DNA of 64,000 nt from Pseudomonas allokribbensis (GTDB lineage: Bacteria > Pseudomonadota > Gammaproteobacteria > Pseudomonadales > Pseudomonadaceae), in contig NZ_CP062252.1 of NCBI RefSeq assembly GCF_014863605.1, positions 5,093,001 through 5,157,000 of the forward strand, written 5' to 3'. Position numbers and translations under genes: made by a program. This document shows, in pieces, positions 17,897 to 29,403 of this stretch (positions are counted from its first letter, which is position 1; every line of letters begins with the position of its first letter). Below the pieces are notes generated by a model. The model did no database searches, was not told the origin of the DNA, and saw only the letters and a list, made by a program, of their open reading frames with translations.

Positions 17897-18280
17897 ATGA
17901 GCGAGTTGCGTTTTACTGAAGATCACGAATGGCTGCGCGCCGAAGCCGATGGCTCTGTCACCGTTGGCATCACCGCTTTCGCGCAGAACGCTTTGGGCGA
18001 CGTGGTGTTCGTGCAACTGCCTGAATTGCAGGCTTACGAAAAAGGCGCCGAAGCCGCCACCGTGGAATCGGTAAAAGCCGCGAGCGGCGTTTACATGCCT
18101 TTGGACGGTGAAGTCCTGGCCACCAACCCGGCCCTGGAAGACAGCCCTGAGCTGGTCAACGAAGATCCGCTGGGCGAAGGCTGGTTCTTCCGCTTCAAGC
18201 CAGCCGACGCTTCGGCCGTTGCCAAGCTGCTGGATCAGGACGCCTACGACCGTCTGATCAAAGCCCAAGCCGAAGCCTGA
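17897..18280 (+). CDS. gcvH: Glycine cleavage system H protein
   Basis: 127 residues. The lipoyl carrier that shuttles the aminomethyl group between the P and T proteins. The lipoylated Lys is in [11 protein letters not shown] (about residue 62). Starts at the ATG 17897 behind AGGAG; the upstream frame is not coding. First gene of the gcvH-gcvP-sdaA-gcvT operon, 11 bases before gcvP. The set next to gcsR corresponds to the gcv2 copy of P. aeruginosa. Confidence 0.96.
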   Translation: MSELRFTEDHEWLRAEADGSVTVGITAFAQNALGDVVFVQLPELQAYEKGAEAATVESVKAASGVYMPLDGEVLATNPALEDSPELVNEDPLGEGWFFRFKPADASAVAKLLDQDAYDRLIKAQAEA

Positions 18281-18290
18281 GGAACCTGAC

Positions 18291-21143
18291 ATGACCCAAG
18301 TAAATCTCGGCACCGCCAATGAATTCATCGCCCGTCACATCGGCCCGCGCGCCGGTGACGAGCAGGCCATGCTCAACAGCCTCGGCTTCGACTCGCTGGA
18401 AGCCCTGAGCGCCAGCGTCATCCCGGAAAGCATCAAGGGCACCAGCGTGCTCGGCCTCGATGACGGCCTGAGCGAAGCCGATGCCCTGGCGATGATCAAA
18501 GGCATCGCCGGCAAGAACCAACTGTTCAAGACTTACATCGGCCAGGGCTACTACAACTGCCACACGCCGTCGCCGATCCTGCGCAACCTGCTGGAAAACC
18601 CGGCCTGGTACACCGCTTACACCCCGTACCAGCCAGAAATTTCCCAGGGCCGTCTCGAAGCGCTGCTGAACTTCCAGACCCTGATCAGCGACCTCACCGG
18701 CCTGCCGATCGCCAACGCCTCGCTGCTTGACGAAGCCACCGCCGCTGCCGAAGCCATGACCTTCTGCAAACGCCTGAGCAAGAACAAGGGCAGCCACCAG
18801 TTCTTCGCCTCGATCCACAGCCACCCGCAAACCCTCGACGTACTGCGCACCCGTGCCGAGCCTCTGGGCATTGAAGTGGTGGTCGGCGACGAGCGTGAAC
18901 TGACCGACGTGACGCCGTTCTTCGGCGCACTGCTGCAATACCCGGCGAGCAACGGTGATGTGTTCGACTACCGCGAACTGACCGAGCGCTTCCACGCCGC
19001 CAACGCACTGGTCGCCGTGGCCGCTGACCTGCTGGCCCTGACCCTGCTGACCCCGCCGGGCGAGTTCGGCGCCGACGTGGCCATCGGCAGCGCCCAACGT
19101 TTCGGCGTACCGCTGGGCTTCGGTGGCCCGCACGCGGCTTACTTCTCCACCAAAGATGCGTTCAAGCGCGACATGCCGGGCCGTCTGGTCGGTGTTTCGG
19201 TTGACCGCTTCGGCAAACCGGCCCTGCGTCTGGCGATGCAGACCCGCGAGCAACACATCCGCCGCGAGAAAGCCACGTCGAACATCTGCACCGCGCAAGT
19301 GCTGCTGGCCAACATCGCCAGCATGTACGCCGTGTACCACGGCCCGAAAGGCCTGACCCAGATTGCCAACCGCGTGCATCACCTGACCGCGATTCTGGCC
19401 AAGGGCCTGAGCGCACTGGGCGTGACCGTCGAGCAAAGCAGCTTCTTCGACACCCTGACCCTGGCCACCGGCGCGCAAACTGCCGCGCTGCACGACAAGG
19501 CCCGTGCGCAACAAATCAACCTGCGTGTGATCGATGCCCAGCGTCTGGGCCTGTCGGTCGACGAAACCACCACCCAGGCCGACATCGAAACCCTGTGGAG
19601 CCTGTTCGCCGACGGCAAGGCTTTGCCTGATTTCGCCGCCCTCGCCGCTGCCGCGCAAAGCACGATTCCGGCTTCGCTGGTGCGTCAGTCGCCAATCCTC
19701 AGCCACCCGGTGTTCAACCGTTATCACTCGGAAACCGAGCTGATGCGCTACCTGCGCAAACTGGCGGACAAGGACCTGGCACTGGATCGCACCATGATCC
19801 CGCTGGGCTCGTGCACCATGAAGCTCAACGCCGCCAGCGAAATGATCCCGGTGACCTGGGCCGAATTCGGCGCCCTGCACCCGTTCGCCCCGGCCGAGCA
19901 AAGCGCCGGTTATCAGCAACTGACTGACGAACTGGAAGCGATGCTCTGCGCCGCCACCGGTTACGACGCGATCTCGCTGCAACCGAACGCCGGTTCCCAA
20001 GGTGAGTACGCCGGTCTGTTGGCAATCCGTGCCTATCACCAGAGCCGTGGCGAAGACCGTCGCGACATCTGCCTGATCCCGTCGTCCGCCCACGGCACCA
20101 ACCCGGCGACCGCCAACATGGCCGGCATGCGCGTGGTCGTGACCGCCTGCGACGCCCGTGGCAACGTGGACATCGAAGACCTGCGCGCCAAGGCCATCGA
20201 GCACCGCGAACACCTCGCCGCGCTGATGATCACCTACCCGTCGACCCACGGCGTGTTCGAAGAAGGCATCCGCGAAATCTGCGGCATCATTCATGACAAC
20301 GGCGGCCAGGTGTACATCGACGGCGCCAACATGAACGCGATGGTCGGCCTCTGCGCACCGGGCAAATTCGGCGGCGACGTCTCGCACCTGAACCTGCACA
20401 AGACTTTCTGCATCCCCCACGGCGGTGGCGGCCCGGGCGTCGGCCCGATCGGCGTGAAATCGCACCTGACCCCGTTCCTGCCGGGCCATGGCCACATGGA
20501 ACGCAAGGAAGGCGCGGTCTGCGCAGCACCGTTCGGCAGCGCGAGCATTCTGCCGATCACCTGGATGTACATTCGTATGATGGGTGGCGCAGGTCTGAAG
20601 CGCGCTTCGCAACTGGCGATCCTCAATGCCAACTACATTTCCCGTCGCCTGGAAGAGCACTACCCAGTGCTGTACACCGGCAGCAACGGTCTGGTGGCGC
20701 ACGAGTGCATCCTCGACCTGCGTCCGCTGAAAGACAGCAGCGGCATCAGCGTCGATGACGTGGCCAAGCGTCTGATCGACTTCGGTTTCCACGCCCCGAC
20801 CATGTCGTTCCCGGTGGCCGGCACGCTGATGATCGAGCCGACCGAAAGTGAATCCAAGGAAGAGCTGGACCGCTTCTGCGACGCCATGATCCGCATCCGC
20901 GAAGAAATCCGCGCTGTAGAGAACGGCACCCTGGACAAGGACGACAACCCGCTGAAGAACGCTCCGCACACCGCCGCAGAGCTGGTCGGCGAGTGGACTC
21001 ACCCGTACAGCCGCGAACAAGCGGTGTACCCGGTGGCGTCGTTGATCGAAGGCAAGTACTGGCCGCCGGTCGGTCGCGTCGACAACGTGTTCGGCGACCG
21101 CAACCTGGTCTGCGCCTGCCCGTCGATCGAAAGCTACGCTTGA
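18291..21143 (+). CDS. gcvP: Glycine dehydrogenase (decarboxylating), P protein
   Basis: 950 residues, a full-length fused P protein. PLP-dependent decarboxylation of glycine with transfer of the aminomethyl group to lipoyl-GcvH. N-terminal half begins [17 protein letters not shown]; the PLP lysine is in [18 protein letters not shown]. Also seen are [17 protein letters not shown] and SSAHGTNPA. The ATG follows the gcvH stop with GAGGAAC as ribosome site. Confidence 0.97.
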   Translation: MTQVNLGTANEFIARHIGPRAGDEQAMLNSLGFDSLEALSASVIPESIKGTSVLGLDDGLSEADALAMIKGIAGKNQLFKTYIGQGYYNCHTPSPILRNLLENPAWYTAYTPYQPEISQGRLEALLNFQTLISDLTGLPIANASLLDEATAAAEAMTFCKRLSKNKGSHQFFASIHSHPQTLDVLRTRAEPLGIEVVVGDERELTDVTPFFGALLQYPASNGDVFDYRELTERFHAANALVAVAADLLALTLLTPPGEFGADVAIGSAQRFGVPLGFGGPHAAYFSTKDAFKRDMPGRLVGVSVDRFGKPALRLAMQTREQHIRREKATSNICTAQVLLANIASMYAVYHGPKGLTQIANRVHHLTAILAKGLSALGVTVEQSSFFDTLTLATGAQTAALHDKARAQQINLRVIDAQRLGLSVDETTTQADIETLWSLFADGKALPDFAALAAAAQSTIPASLVRQSPILSHPVFNRYHSETELMRYLRKLADKDLALDRTMIPLGSCTMKLNAASEMIPVTWAEFGALHPFAPAEQSAGYQQLTDELEAMLCAATGYDAISLQPNAGSQGEYAGLLAIRAYHQSRGEDRRDICLIPSSAHGTNPATANMAGMRVVVTACDARGNVDIEDLRAKAIEHREHLAALMITYPSTHGVFEEGIREICGIIHDNGGQVYIDGANMNAMVGLCAPGKFGGDVSHLNLHKTFCIPHGGGGPGVGPIGVKSHLTPFLPGHGHMERKEGAVCAAPFGSASILPITWMYIRMMGGAGLKRASQLAILNANYISRRLEEHYPVLYTGSNGLVAHECILDLRPLKDSSGISVDDVAKRLIDFGFHAPTMSFPVAGTLMIEPTESESKEELDRFCDAMIRIREEIRAVENGTLDKDDNPLKNAPHTAAELVGEWTHPYSREQAVYPVASLIEGKYWPPVGRVDNVFGDRNLVCACPSIESYA

Positions 21144-21151
21144 CCTGTGAG

Positions 21152-21171
21152 GGGGCGGGTTCGCCCGCCCC
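21152..21171 (+). other. Very stable TTCG hairpin between gcvP and sdaA
   Basis: GGGGCGGG, a TTCG tetraloop and CCCGCCCC, followed by only TTT. Located nine bases after the gcvP stop and about 50 before sdaA. Could attenuate or stabilise the mRNA and so change the ratio of the gcv proteins to SdaA and GcvT. Confidence 0.6.
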
Positions 21172-21218
21172 TTTCATGCGTGCCTGATGTGCCTATAACA
21201 AGAAACCGGAGAACAACC

Positions 21219-22595
<1,377 letters not shown>

Positions 22596-22601
22596 TTAGC
22601 C

Positions 22602-22622
22602 CCCTCTCCCTCCGGGAGAGGG
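22602..22622 (+). other. Hairpin between sdaA and gcvT
   Basis: CCCTCTCCC (22602-22610), loop TCC, GGGAGAGGG (22614-22622); no T-run. This short palindrome type is common between Pseudomonas genes. Confidence 0.5.
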
Positions 22623-22646
22623 TTGGTGTGAATCAAGGAGTCCCGC

Positions 22647-23771
22647 ATGTCCACCGAACAACTGTCGAAAACCCCGCTGCACGCTCTGCACATCGAACTC
22701 GGCGCCCGCATGGTGCCGTTCGCCGGCTACGACATGCCGGTGCAATACCCGCTGGGCGTGATGAAAGAACACCAGCACACCCGTGAGCAGGCCGGGCTGT
22801 TCGATGTCTCGCACATGGGTCAGATCCGCCTGACCGGCGCCAATGCCGCCAAAGCCCTGGAAACCCTGGTGCCGGTGGACATCATCGACCTGCCGGTGGG
22901 CATGCAGCGCTATGCGATGTTCACCAACGAAACCGGTGGCATCCTCGATGACCTGATGGTCGCCAATCTGGGCAACGACGAACTGTTCCTGGTGGTCAAC
23001 GCCGCGTGCAAGGACCAGGACCTGGCTCATCTGCAGAAGCACATCGGCGATCAATGCAAGATCGAGCCATTGTTCGAAGAACGCGCCCTGCTCGCCCTGC
23101 AAGGCCCGGCCGCCGTGACCGTGCTGGCGCGCCTGGCACCGGAAGTGGCGAAGATGACCTTCATGCAGTTCGCCCGCGTGAAACTGCTGGGCGTCGATTG
23201 CTTCGTCAGCCGTTCGGGCTACACCGGTGAAGACGGTTTCGAAATCTCCGTACCGGCAGCCGATGCGGAAAAACTCGCCCGCGCCCTGCTCGCCGAACCG
23301 GAAGTGGCCGCCATCGGCCTCGGTGCCCGTGACTCGCTGCGTCTGGAAGCCGGCCTGTGCCTGTACGGCCACGACATGAACACCGACACCACGCCGATCG
23401 AAGCGAGCCTGCTGTGGGCCATCTCCAAGCCACGCCGCGCTGATGGCGCACGTGCCGGTGGTTTCCCGGGTGCAGAACAGGTTTTCAGCCAGCAACAGAA
23501 CGGTGTCGCACGTAAACGCGTCGGCCTGTTGCCGCAGGAGCGCACGCCGGTCCGTGAAGGGGCAGAAATCGTCAACGAAGCCGGCGAGATCATCGGCAGC
23601 GTGTGCAGCGGCGGTTTCGGTCCGACCCTGGGTGGGCCATTGGCGATGGGTTACCTCGACAGCGCCTATGTCGCACTCGACACGCCAGTCTGGGCCATCG
23701 TTCGTGGGAAAAAGGTGCAAATGCTTGTAAGCAAAATGCCATTCGTTCCACAACGCTACTATCGTGGTTGA
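22647..23771 (+). CDS. gcvT: Aminomethyltransferase, glycine cleavage T protein
   Basis: 374 residues. Transfers the aminomethyl carbon to tetrahydrofolate, releasing ammonia. Family motifs: [42 protein letters not shown], and the C-terminal barrel with [30 protein letters not shown] precedes the ATG. Last gene of the operon. In P. aeruginosa glyA2 lies between gcvP2 and sdaA; here no glyA is present. Confidence 0.97.
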   Translation: MSTEQLSKTPLHALHIELGARMVPFAGYDMPVQYPLGVMKEHQHTREQAGLFDVSHMGQIRLTGANAAKALETLVPVDIIDLPVGMQRYAMFTNETGGILDDLMVANLGNDELFLVVNAACKDQDLAHLQKHIGDQCKIEPLFEERALLALQGPAAVTVLARLAPEVAKMTFMQFARVKLLGVDCFVSRSGYTGEDGFEISVPAADAEKLARALLAEPEVAAIGLGARDSLRLEAGLCLYGHDMNTDTTPIEASLLWAISKPRRADGARAGGFPGAEQVFSQQQNGVARKRVGLLPQERTPVREGAEIVNEAGEIIGSVCSGGFGPTLGGPLAMGYLDSAYVALDTPVWAIVRGKKVQMLVSKMPFVPQRYYRG

Positions 23772-23788
23772 TTGACTGTTTCTATAAG

Positions 23789-23832
23789 TAACGCGATTGC
23801 GTTATGCGTGCACTAATGTGTAACGCAATCGC
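23789..23832. repeat. Overlapping inverted repeats after gcvT
   Basis: TAACGC-GATT-GCGTTA (23789-23804) is itself a dyad. Its right part, with GCGATTGCGTTA (23793-23804), is also the exact reverse complement of TAACGCAATCGC (23821-23832). No T-run follows. It looks like a protein-binding region. A perfect GcsR left half site, TGTAACG, lies at 23819-23825. Confidence 0.5.
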
Positions 23833-23944
23833 CATAAAACAGTGCACTTTCTTTACATTCGATTCGAATATGAACTTGGCTTATAACGTTCGAAAACAAT
23901 TGAACAAGCTAATCGTATAAGCCCGACTAATGGACTGACTAACT

Positions 23945-23990
23945 GCCAGCAAGCACAGGAAAACCGGGGCCCTCACGGGGCTTGTTTTTC
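23945..23990. terminator. Probable terminator of the gcv operon
   Basis: GGAAAAC, then a GC-rich core with GGGGCCC and GGGGC around TCAC, then TTGTTTTTCC. Flanking A- and T-runs suggest a bidirectional terminator, although the core stem is short and imperfect. Confidence 0.5.
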
Positions 23991-24175
23991 CTCCTGTAGT
24001 TGGCGTAGAGTTTGTCCACTGTGTTTGCATGGGTCAGCTTGGAATCGTGACCTGGGCAGTAGCCTACAAGTTAGCTACATCCCGTTCGACGTCTTCTTAC
24101 TCTCCTGCAACCAGCCCCAGTACTCTTTCATGAGGAAGAGACTGTCATCAATTTTTGCGTCAAAGGAAATAAGAA

Positions 24176-24388
24176 ATGTCCCAACGTCAGAGCGGTACCG
24201 TCAAGTGGTTTAACGACGAGAAAGGTTTTGGTTTTATCACTCCAGAAAGCGGTCCGGATCTGTTCGTGCATTTCCGCGCTATTCAGGGCAACGGCTTCAA
24301 GAGCCTGAAAGAAGGCCAGAAAGTGACTTTCGTGGCTGTGCAGGGCCAGAAAGGCATGCAGGCTGACGAAGTACAAGCCGAAGGCTGA
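24176..24388 (+). CDS. Cold-shock family protein (CspA-like)
   Basis: 70 residues, one cold-shock domain. RNP1 KGFGFI and RNP2-like LFVHF are intact, with [10 protein letters not shown] at the N-terminus. Binds single-stranded RNA or DNA as a chaperone. Long leader upstream and a strong terminator just downstream make it a single-gene unit. AAAGGAAATAAG is the ribosome site. Which of the several Pseudomonas Csp paralogues this is cannot be told. Confidence 0.93.
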   Translation: MSQRQSGTVKWFNDEKGFGFITPESGPDLFVHFRAIQGNGFKSLKEGQKVTFVAVQGQKGMQADEVQAEG

Positions 24389-24400
24389 TCTTCTGTTACG

Positions 24401-24436
24401 AAAAAGCCCCTGATATTGATATCAGGGGCTTTTTTG
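24401..24436 (+). terminator. Rho-independent terminator after the cold-shock gene
   Basis: AGCCCCTGATAT (24405-24416) pairs with ATATCAGGGGCT (24419-24430), flanked by an A-run and a T-run, so it can work on both strands. Confidence 0.9.
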
Positions 24437-24485
24437 TGCGCGCGAATCCGTAAAATGGCGCTTCACTTTCCGTCCAGAGGCTGCC

Positions 24486-24974
24486 ATGTCGAAACACTTG
24501 CTCATCCCCCAGGGCGATTTTCCCGCCGTTGGCCTGGGTCGTCGTCTGGCAGCGATGTTCTATGACTTTCTGCTGTGTACCGCCCTGCTGATCGTCACCG
24601 GCGGGATCTACAAGATGATCCAGGCCGCGATCATCGGCGAAGAGCGCCTGCGAGTGCTGACCGACGCCGGCAAGCTGGACGGCGACCCGCTCTACTCCAC
24701 CGTGCTGCTGCTGGTGCTGTTTGGCTTCTTCGCCAAGTTCTGGACTCACGCCGGCCAGACACTGGGCATGCAGGTGTGGGGCATCCGCGTACAGAATGCC
24801 GATGGCACCGCGATCAGCCTGTGGCAGGCGCTGCTGCGGTTCATGGTGTCGATCGCGTCGTGGCTGTGCGCAGGCCTTGGCTTCTTCTGGTCACTGTACG
24901 ACAAGCAGAAACGCACCTGGCATGACATTTATTCGGACACGCAAGTGGTGCGGGTCCCGAAGAAAGCCAAATAA
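24486..24974 (+). CDS. RDD-family membrane protein
   Basis: 162 residues with three or four membrane segments. The RDD signature is visible as RRLAAMFYDFLL near the N-terminus, GQTLGMQVWGIRVQNADG in the middle and WHDIYSDTQVVRV at the end. Function of the family is poorly known; some members are linked to ion transport. Monocistronic, with a terminator on each side. Confidence 0.88.
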   Translation: MSKHLLIPQGDFPAVGLGRRLAAMFYDFLLCTALLIVTGGIYKMIQAAIIGEERLRVLTDAGKLDGDPLYSTVLLLVLFGFFAKFWTHAGQTLGMQVWGIRVQNADGTAISLWQALLRFMVSIASWLCAGLGFFWSLYDKQKRTWHDIYSDTQVVRVPKKAK

Positions 24975-24986
24975 TCCTGCAGATGC

Positions 24987-25020
24987 AAAAACGCCCCGAT
25001 CAAATCGGGGCGTTTTTGTT
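24987..25020. terminator. Bidirectional terminator between the RDD gene and nadA
   Basis: AAAAACGCCCCGAT (24987-25000) against ATCGGGGCGTTTTT (25004-25017). It serves both convergent genes. Confidence 0.9.
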
Positions 25021-25032
25021 TGTGGCTCAAGG

Positions 25033-26091
25033 TCAGGCGTTGCCGGCCAGCTTCAACCGCGCAGCCTGAGTGAAATCGAGCATGCGCTTGAGTGGGCGAA
25101 TCGCCTGGGGAATCAGCGCCGGGTCGACGAAGATCTCGTTCGAGCCCTCCTTCAGGCACTTCAGCGTGCGCTCAAGGGTGTTCATGGCCATCCACGGGCA
25201 ATGTGCGCAACTGCGGCATGCCGCGCCGTTACCGGCCGTTGGCGCCTCGATGAAGACCTTGTCCGGGCACAGCTGCTGCATCTTGTAGAAGATGCCGCGG
25301 TCGGTAGCGACGATCAGGGTCTTGTTCGGCAGCGTTTGTGCGGCAGCGATCAACTGGCTGGTGGAACCGACGGCGTCCGCCAGTTCGATCACCGAAGTCG
25401 GCGACTCCGGGTGCACCAGAATGGCCGCGTCCGGGTACAACGCTTTCATGTCTTCCAGCTGCTTGGACTTGAACTCTTCATGGACGATGCACGCACCATC
25501 CCAGAGCAGCATGTCGGCGCCGGTCTGACGCTGAATGTAGGTGCCCAGGTGCTTGTCCGGGCCCCAGATGATGGTCTCGCCGTTGTCCATCAGGCTTTCG
25601 ACGATCTCCAGCGCGCAGCTCGATGTCACCACCCAGTCGGCCCGGGCTTTGACCGCCGCCGACGTGTTGGCATACACCACGACCGTGCGCTCTGGATGCT
25701 GATCGCAGAACGCCGAGAACTCATCCACCGGGCAACCCAGGTCCAGCGAGCAGGTCGCCTCCAGGGTGGGCATCAGTACACGTTTTTCCGGGTTGAGAAT
25801 CTTCGCGGTTTCGCCCATGAACTTCACGCCGGCGACCACCACGGTCTTGGCCGGGTGGGCGTTGCCGAAGCGGGCCATTTCCAGCGAGTCGGAAACGCAA
25901 CCGCCGGTTTCTTCGGCGAGGGCCTGGATGATCGGATCGCAATAAAAGTGGGCAACCAGCACCGCGTCCTGAGCCTTGAGCTCGGCGGCGATGGCGGAAC
26001 GGTAATAAGCCTCTTCCTCGACCGTCAGCGGCTTCGGCTGCTTGGCGTCGAGGTGGGCTTGTACCAGAAGGCGTTCGGAAATCTGCGTCAT
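25033..26091 (-). CDS. nadA: Quinolinate synthase
   Basis: 352 residues. Condenses iminoaspartate with dihydroxyacetone phosphate to quinolinate for NAD synthesis, using a 4Fe-4S cluster. Cluster Cys residues sit in [26 protein letters not shown] and [12 protein letters not shown]. The start at [11 protein letters not shown] (26091) gives the usual Pseudomonas length; the longer frame upstream looks non-coding. Nearly identical to the recalled P. aeruginosa protein. Confidence 0.96.
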   Translation of the reverse strand: MTQISERLLVQAHLDAKQPKPLTVEEEAYYRSAIAAELKAQDAVLVAHFYCDPIIQALAEETGGCVSDSLEMARFGNAHPAKTVVVAGVKFMGETAKILNPEKRVLMPTLEATCSLDLGCPVDEFSAFCDQHPERTVVVYANTSAAVKARADWVVTSSCALEIVESLMDNGETIIWGPDKHLGTYIQRQTGADMLLWDGACIVHEEFKSKQLEDMKALYPDAAILVHPESPTSVIELADAVGSTSQLIAAAQTLPNKTLIVATDRGIFYKMQQLCPDKVFIEAPTAGNGAACRSCAHCPWMAMNTLERTLKCLKEGSNEIFVDPALIPQAIRPLKRMLDFTQAARLKLAGNA

Positions 26092-26300
26092 GTTCGCAAG
26101 ACCTGCAGGCGCATTCGCGCGAAAGTCGAGTATACACCCGGCTCCGGACCGCTTGAGGGTACCGCCGGGAGAGTGAGTTTTATCAGGCACGGACAGCGTT
26201 GAAGCTGCGCAAGGCTACAGAATATCCCGGTGATGCAAAAGATGATTCTGACCTGTGTCAGCGCAACGGCACCGAAAGGAGACATGCCCGAATCGCAGGC

Positions 26301-26345
26301 AAAAAAAAACCCGGAAATCCTCACTTTCGTGGGCCTTCCGGATTT
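26301..26345 (-). terminator. Terminator of the tRNA-Lys transcript
   Basis: On the minus strand a stem with TTCCGG/CCGGAA arms ends in a run of nine T (A-run at 26301-26309). It lies 17 bases after the tRNA 3' end. Confidence 0.75.
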
Positions 26346-26361
26346 TCTAAACCGCCAAATA

Positions 26362-26437
26362 TGGTGGGTCGTGTGGGATTCGAACCTACGACCAATTGGT
26401 TAAAAGCCAACTGCTCTACCAACTGAGCTAACGACCC
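26362..26437 (-). tRNA. tRNA-Lys (anticodon TTT)
   Basis: 76 bases including encoded CCA. Acceptor stem GGGTCGT pairs with ACGACCC. D-loop AGCTCAGTTGGTAGAGC, anticodon loop CTTTTAA giving anticodon TTT, and T-arm GGTTCGAATCC are all standard. Confidence 0.97.
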
Positions 26438-26454
26438 GCTGTGTGGTGGCGCGT

Positions 26455-26482
26455 ATAATACTGATTTTTAAGGACTATTCAA
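26455..26482 (-). promoter_or_regulatory. Sigma-70 promoter of tRNA-Lys
   Basis: Read on the minus strand: TTGAAT (26482-26477), 16 bases, TATTAT (26460-26455). The tRNA 5' end is 18 bases beyond the -10. Located between the tRNA and the end of queC. Confidence 0.75.
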
Positions 26483-26500
26483 CACCTAATTTGAAAATAA

Positions 26501-27193
26501 TCAAAAATAAGGTGTCGGGTCGCTGATTCCGGCCGCTGCGAAGCCTTCTGCACGCAGTCGGCAGCTGTCGCATTTGCCGCAGGCACGGCCATTATCGTCC
26601 GCCTGATAGCAGGAAACAGTCAGCCCGTAGTCAACACCAAGCTTCACGCCGGCCTCGACGATCTGCGCCTTGCTCAGGTTCTGCAACGGGGCCTGGATGC
26701 GGAAACCATTGCCTTCTACACCGGCCTTGGTCGCCAGGTTGGCCATGCGCTCGAACGACTCGATGAACTCGGGACGGCAATCCGGGTAGCCGGAGTAGTC
26801 CACTGCGTTGACACCAATAAAGATGTCACGAGCGCCCAATACTTCAGCCCAACCCAACGCTAGAGAAAGGAACACCGTGTTGCGCGCCGGCACATAAGTC
26901 ACCGGAATGCCTTCACCCAGTTCCTCCGGGATATCGATGCTGCTGTCGGTCAGGGCCGAACCGCCCATGCCGTTCAGGTTCAGACCGATCACCTTGTGCT
27001 CGACCACGCCCAGATCGCGAGCGACGCGTGCGGCGGCGTGCAGTTCGGCGTGTGAACGCTGGCCGTAATCGAAGCTCATGGTGTAGCAGTGATAGCCTTC
27101 GGCGCGGGCCATCGCCACGACCGTGGCCGAGTCCAGGCCGCCGGACAGCAAAATGACCGCACGCTTTTCAGTAGTGTTCAGTTGTTCAGTCAT
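26501..27193 (-). CDS. queC: 7-cyano-7-deazaguanine synthase
   Basis: 230 residues. ATP-dependent conversion of 7-carboxy-7-deazaguanine to preQ0, the queuosine precursor. PP-loop [13 protein letters not shown] near the N-terminus and zinc-binding Cys cluster [18 protein letters not shown] near the C-terminus. The start at 27193 ([10 protein letters not shown]) is two bases from the queE stop, so the pair is coupled. Confidence 0.96.
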   Translation of the reverse strand: MTEQLNTTEKRAVILLSGGLDSATVVAMARAEGYHCYTMSFDYGQRSHAELHAAARVARDLGVVEHKVIGLNLNGMGGSALTDSSIDIPEELGEGIPVTYVPARNTVFLSLALGWAEVLGARDIFIGVNAVDYSGYPDCRPEFIESFERMANLATKAGVEGNGFRIQAPLQNLSKAQIVEAGVKLGVDYGLTVSCYQADDNGRACGKCDSCRLRAEGFAAAGISDPTPYF

Positions 27194-27194
27194 C

Positions 27195-27842
27195 TCAGCG
27201 CCCCGGCTCGTCATTCCACAGATACTTGTGCAGTTGCAATTGCAGGCGTACCGGCAAATTGTCCGCCACCACCCAATCCGCCAGATCCCGAGCATTCAGG
27301 TCATGATGGCTCGGGGAAAACAGCACTTCGCCGGCACGCCACTCAAGACCGTACTGGATCAGCTTGGATACCGCCCAGTCATAGTCTTCCCGCGAGCAGA
27401 TGACAAACTTCACCTGATCGTTGGGCGTCAGCAACTCGATGTTCTCGTAACGATTGCGATGGGCTTCTTTGGAATCGGGGGTCTTCAGGTCGACAACCCG
27501 ACTGACCCGCGGATCGACCGCGGAAATATCGAGGGCGCCGCTGGTTTCCAGCGAGACTTCGTAGCCGGCATCACACAACTGCTTGAGCAAAGGAATGGCA
27601 TTGGGCTGTGCCAGCGGCTCACCGCCAGTGACACAGACGTAGCGCGGGCGAAACCCGGCTACCTGCTCGAGGATGTCGTCGAGTGTACGAATGGTGCCGC
27701 CGCTGAACGCGTAGGCACTGTCACAGTATTGGCAACGCAGTGGGCAACCGGTCAGGCGCACAAAAACCGTGGGCAGCCCGGCAGTCCGCGTTTCCCCCTG
27801 CAACGAGTAGAAAACTTCGGTGATTCTCAATGTGTCTTGCAT
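27195..27842 (-). CDS. queE: 7-carboxy-7-deazaguanine synthase (radical SAM)
   Basis: 215 residues. Radical SAM step of preQ0 synthesis. Substrate loop [12 protein letters not shown], then the cluster motif CPLRCQYC and the SAM-binding VTGGEP. The ATG at 27842 ([11 protein letters not shown]) matches the usual family start; a GTG nine bases earlier is possible. First gene of queE-queC, downstream of cpoB across a terminator. Confidence 0.95.
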   Translation of the reverse strand: MQDTLRITEVFYSLQGETRTAGLPTVFVRLTGCPLRCQYCDSAYAFSGGTIRTLDDILEQVAGFRPRYVCVTGGEPLAQPNAIPLLKQLCDAGYEVSLETSGALDISAVDPRVSRVVDLKTPDSKEAHRNRYENIELLTPNDQVKFVICSREDYDWAVSKLIQYGLEWRAGEVLFSPSHHDLNARDLADWVVADNLPVRLQLQLHKYLWNDEPGR

Positions 27843-27958
27843 AGTCGCCACGGGCGTAACAGCTAAACAGGCTGTCCGCCTCCGTCAGGCACTTCAGGCA
27901 ACCCCGCCAACGCGTAGATCACCAGAAGCGTGTTTCATAAAAGGGCGTGAATTCTAAC

Positions 27959-27992
27959 GAAAAAACCCGCGACAAGCGCGGGTTTCTTCTAA
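27959..27992 (-). terminator. Terminator after cpoB
   Basis: AAACCCGCG (27963-27971) pairs with CGCGGGTTT (27977-27985). On the minus strand it ends in a T-run, closing the tol-pal-cpoB transcript before queE. Confidence 0.85.
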
Positions 27993-28007
27993 ACGGGTCA
28001 AACAGTA

Positions 28008-28847
28008 TTACATGCGCTGCAGATCGCGTTGGGCTAACTGAGCGGCGGAGGTACCCGGATACTGGGACACCACCTGTTGCAGAATGCCTTTGACCTTGTC
28101 GGTGTGACCGAGGCGGCGCTCTACGTCAGCCAGCTTGTACAGCGAATCCGGCACTTTGGCATGCTTGGGATAGAGCTGCGAAACCTTGGCAAAAGCCTGA
28201 CCTGCACCTTGCAGATCGCCTTTGGCCAGGTTCACTTCACCCAACCAGTACTGGGCATTGCCCGCGTATTGGCTGTTCGGGTATTTACGCAGGAAGGCGG
28301 CGAAAGCCTGGCTGGCCTTGTCGAAATCCTTGGCCTTGATCAGGTCGAAGGCTGCATCGTAATACAGCTTTTCCTTGGCCGGATCAGCCGGTTCGCCACC
28401 CGCGGCAGGTGTCTGGGCGGCCGCAGCGGCCCCGGCTCCAGCGGCGGCACCGGCAGCAGCACTTGCATCGCCACCGGCAGAAGAATTCTCAGGAGTCGCG
28501 GCAGGTGCAGCACCGGATCCTATGCGCCGATCAAGATCCTGGTATCGCTCCAGGGATTCTTGCTTCATGCGCGCAACCTGATTCTGCAGTTCTTCGATCA
28601 CGCCTTGCTGGCGCGATATCTGATCCTGCATTTGTTGCAGTTGGTTGAACAGCATGCCTTGTGCCGAGGCAGGGGCCGAAGCCGCTCCCCCGGCATAGGC
28701 GCCGTTCGTACCGTAACCTGCAGGCGGATAACTGCTCCCGCTATTGTTATAACCGGAGTTGTCATCGACCACAGGAACCGCAGCCCACGCCGCAAGCGGC
28801 GCGAGGCTGAGAGCCAGAACAGTTACAGCACGACGGCACGTTCGCAT
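28008..28847 (-). CDS. cpoB: Cell division coordinator CpoB (YbgF), TolA-associated
   Basis: 279 residues, periplasmic. Signal peptide to about residue 22 (LALSLAPLAAWA), a coiled coil around residues 65-110 (LQQMQDQISRQQGVIEEL), a low-complexity Ala/Gly linker with runs of GAAAG, then C-terminal TPRs (YYDAAFDLIKAKDFDKASQAF, YPNSQYAGNAQYWLGEVNL). In E. coli CpoB links Tol-Pal to peptidoglycan synthesis at division. It follows pal by 6 bases. The linker is longer and more Ala-rich than in E. coli. Confidence 0.93.
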   Translation of the reverse strand: MRTCRRAVTVLALSLAPLAAWAAVPVVDDNSGYNNSGSSYPPAGYGTNGAYAGGAASAPASAQGMLFNQLQQMQDQISRQQGVIEELQNQVARMKQESLERYQDLDRRIGSGAAPAATPENSSAGGDASAAAGAAAGAGAAAAAQTPAAGGEPADPAKEKLYYDAAFDLIKAKDFDKASQAFAAFLRKYPNSQYAGNAQYWLGEVNLAKGDLQGAGQAFAKVSQLYPKHAKVPDSLYKLADVERRLGHTDKVKGILQQVVSQYPGTSAAQLAQRDLQRM

Positions 28848-28853
28848 ATCGAA

Positions 28854-29351
28854 TTACTTACGCAGTTCGACGCGACGGTTTTGAGCCCAGGACTGCTCGT
28901 CGTTGCCGGTAGCAACTGGACGCTCTTCGCCGTAGGAAACCAGTTCCAGCTGAGCTGGGGAAACACCTTGCAGTACCAGGTAGCGCTGAACGGCTTTCGC
29001 ACGACGCTCGCCCAGTGCCATGTTGTACTCACGAGTACCACGTTCGTCGGTGTTGCCTTCCAGAACAACGCGAGCGCCGTTTGCTTTCAGGTCTTTGGCG
29101 TGAACGTCCAGAGCGCGCATGGCTTCTGGCTTCAGGTCCGAGCTGTCGTATTCGAAGTAGAAGGTGGTGATTGCGCGCAGAGCAGCTTCTTCGCTCAGGG
29201 AACCGTCAACGGCACCAGTGTTTGCGCCGTAACCAGCGTTTGGATCAACAGCGCCTTCACCGGCGTTGTCGCCGCCTTTGGACGAGCAACCTACAGCTAC
29301 AGCCATGGCCAGAGCCAGCGCAGCAAATTTACCAAACTTCAGCATTTCCAT
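28854..29351 (-). CDS. pal: Peptidoglycan-associated lipoprotein Pal (OprL)
   Basis: 165 residues. Lipoprotein signal with lipobox AVGC; Cys22 is the lipidated residue. OmpA-like peptidoglycan-binding domain at the C-terminus ([34 protein letters not shown]). Anchors the outer membrane to peptidoglycan and binds TolB. AGGAG lies seven bases before the ATG. Confidence 0.97.
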   Translation of the reverse strand: MEMLKFGKFAALALAMAVAVGCSSKGGDNAGEGAVDPNAGYGANTGAVDGSLSEEAALRAITTFYFEYDSSDLKPEAMRALDVHAKDLKANGARVVLEGNTDERGTREYNMALGERRAKAVQRYLVLQGVSPAQLELVSYGEERPVATGNDEQSWAQNRRVELRK

Positions 29352-29403
29352 CGTGAAACTCCTAATGAACCCCAGTGTGTTAAGTAAAACGTGTAGCGCC
29401 CGC

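Larger units (their letters stand above)
23772..24175. other. Intergenic region after gcvT and upstream of the cold-shock gene
   Basis: 404 bases with no credible gene. It holds the inverted repeats at 23789-23832, the terminator-like hairpin near 23945-23990, and then a long AT-rich stretch leading to the cold-shock gene, consistent with a long 5' leader. A promoter for that gene could not be fixed by eye. Confidence 0.6.

Noticed and set aside
18258..21020. A 920-codon minus-strand frame opposite gcvP
   Set aside because: Antisense artefact of codon bias. GcvP motifs are complete on the plus strand.
26199..26426. Plus-strand peptide containing VGRVGFEPTT over the tRNA-Lys
   Set aside because: This is the well-known false translation of a tRNA 3' half; the region is tRNA-Lys on the minus strand.
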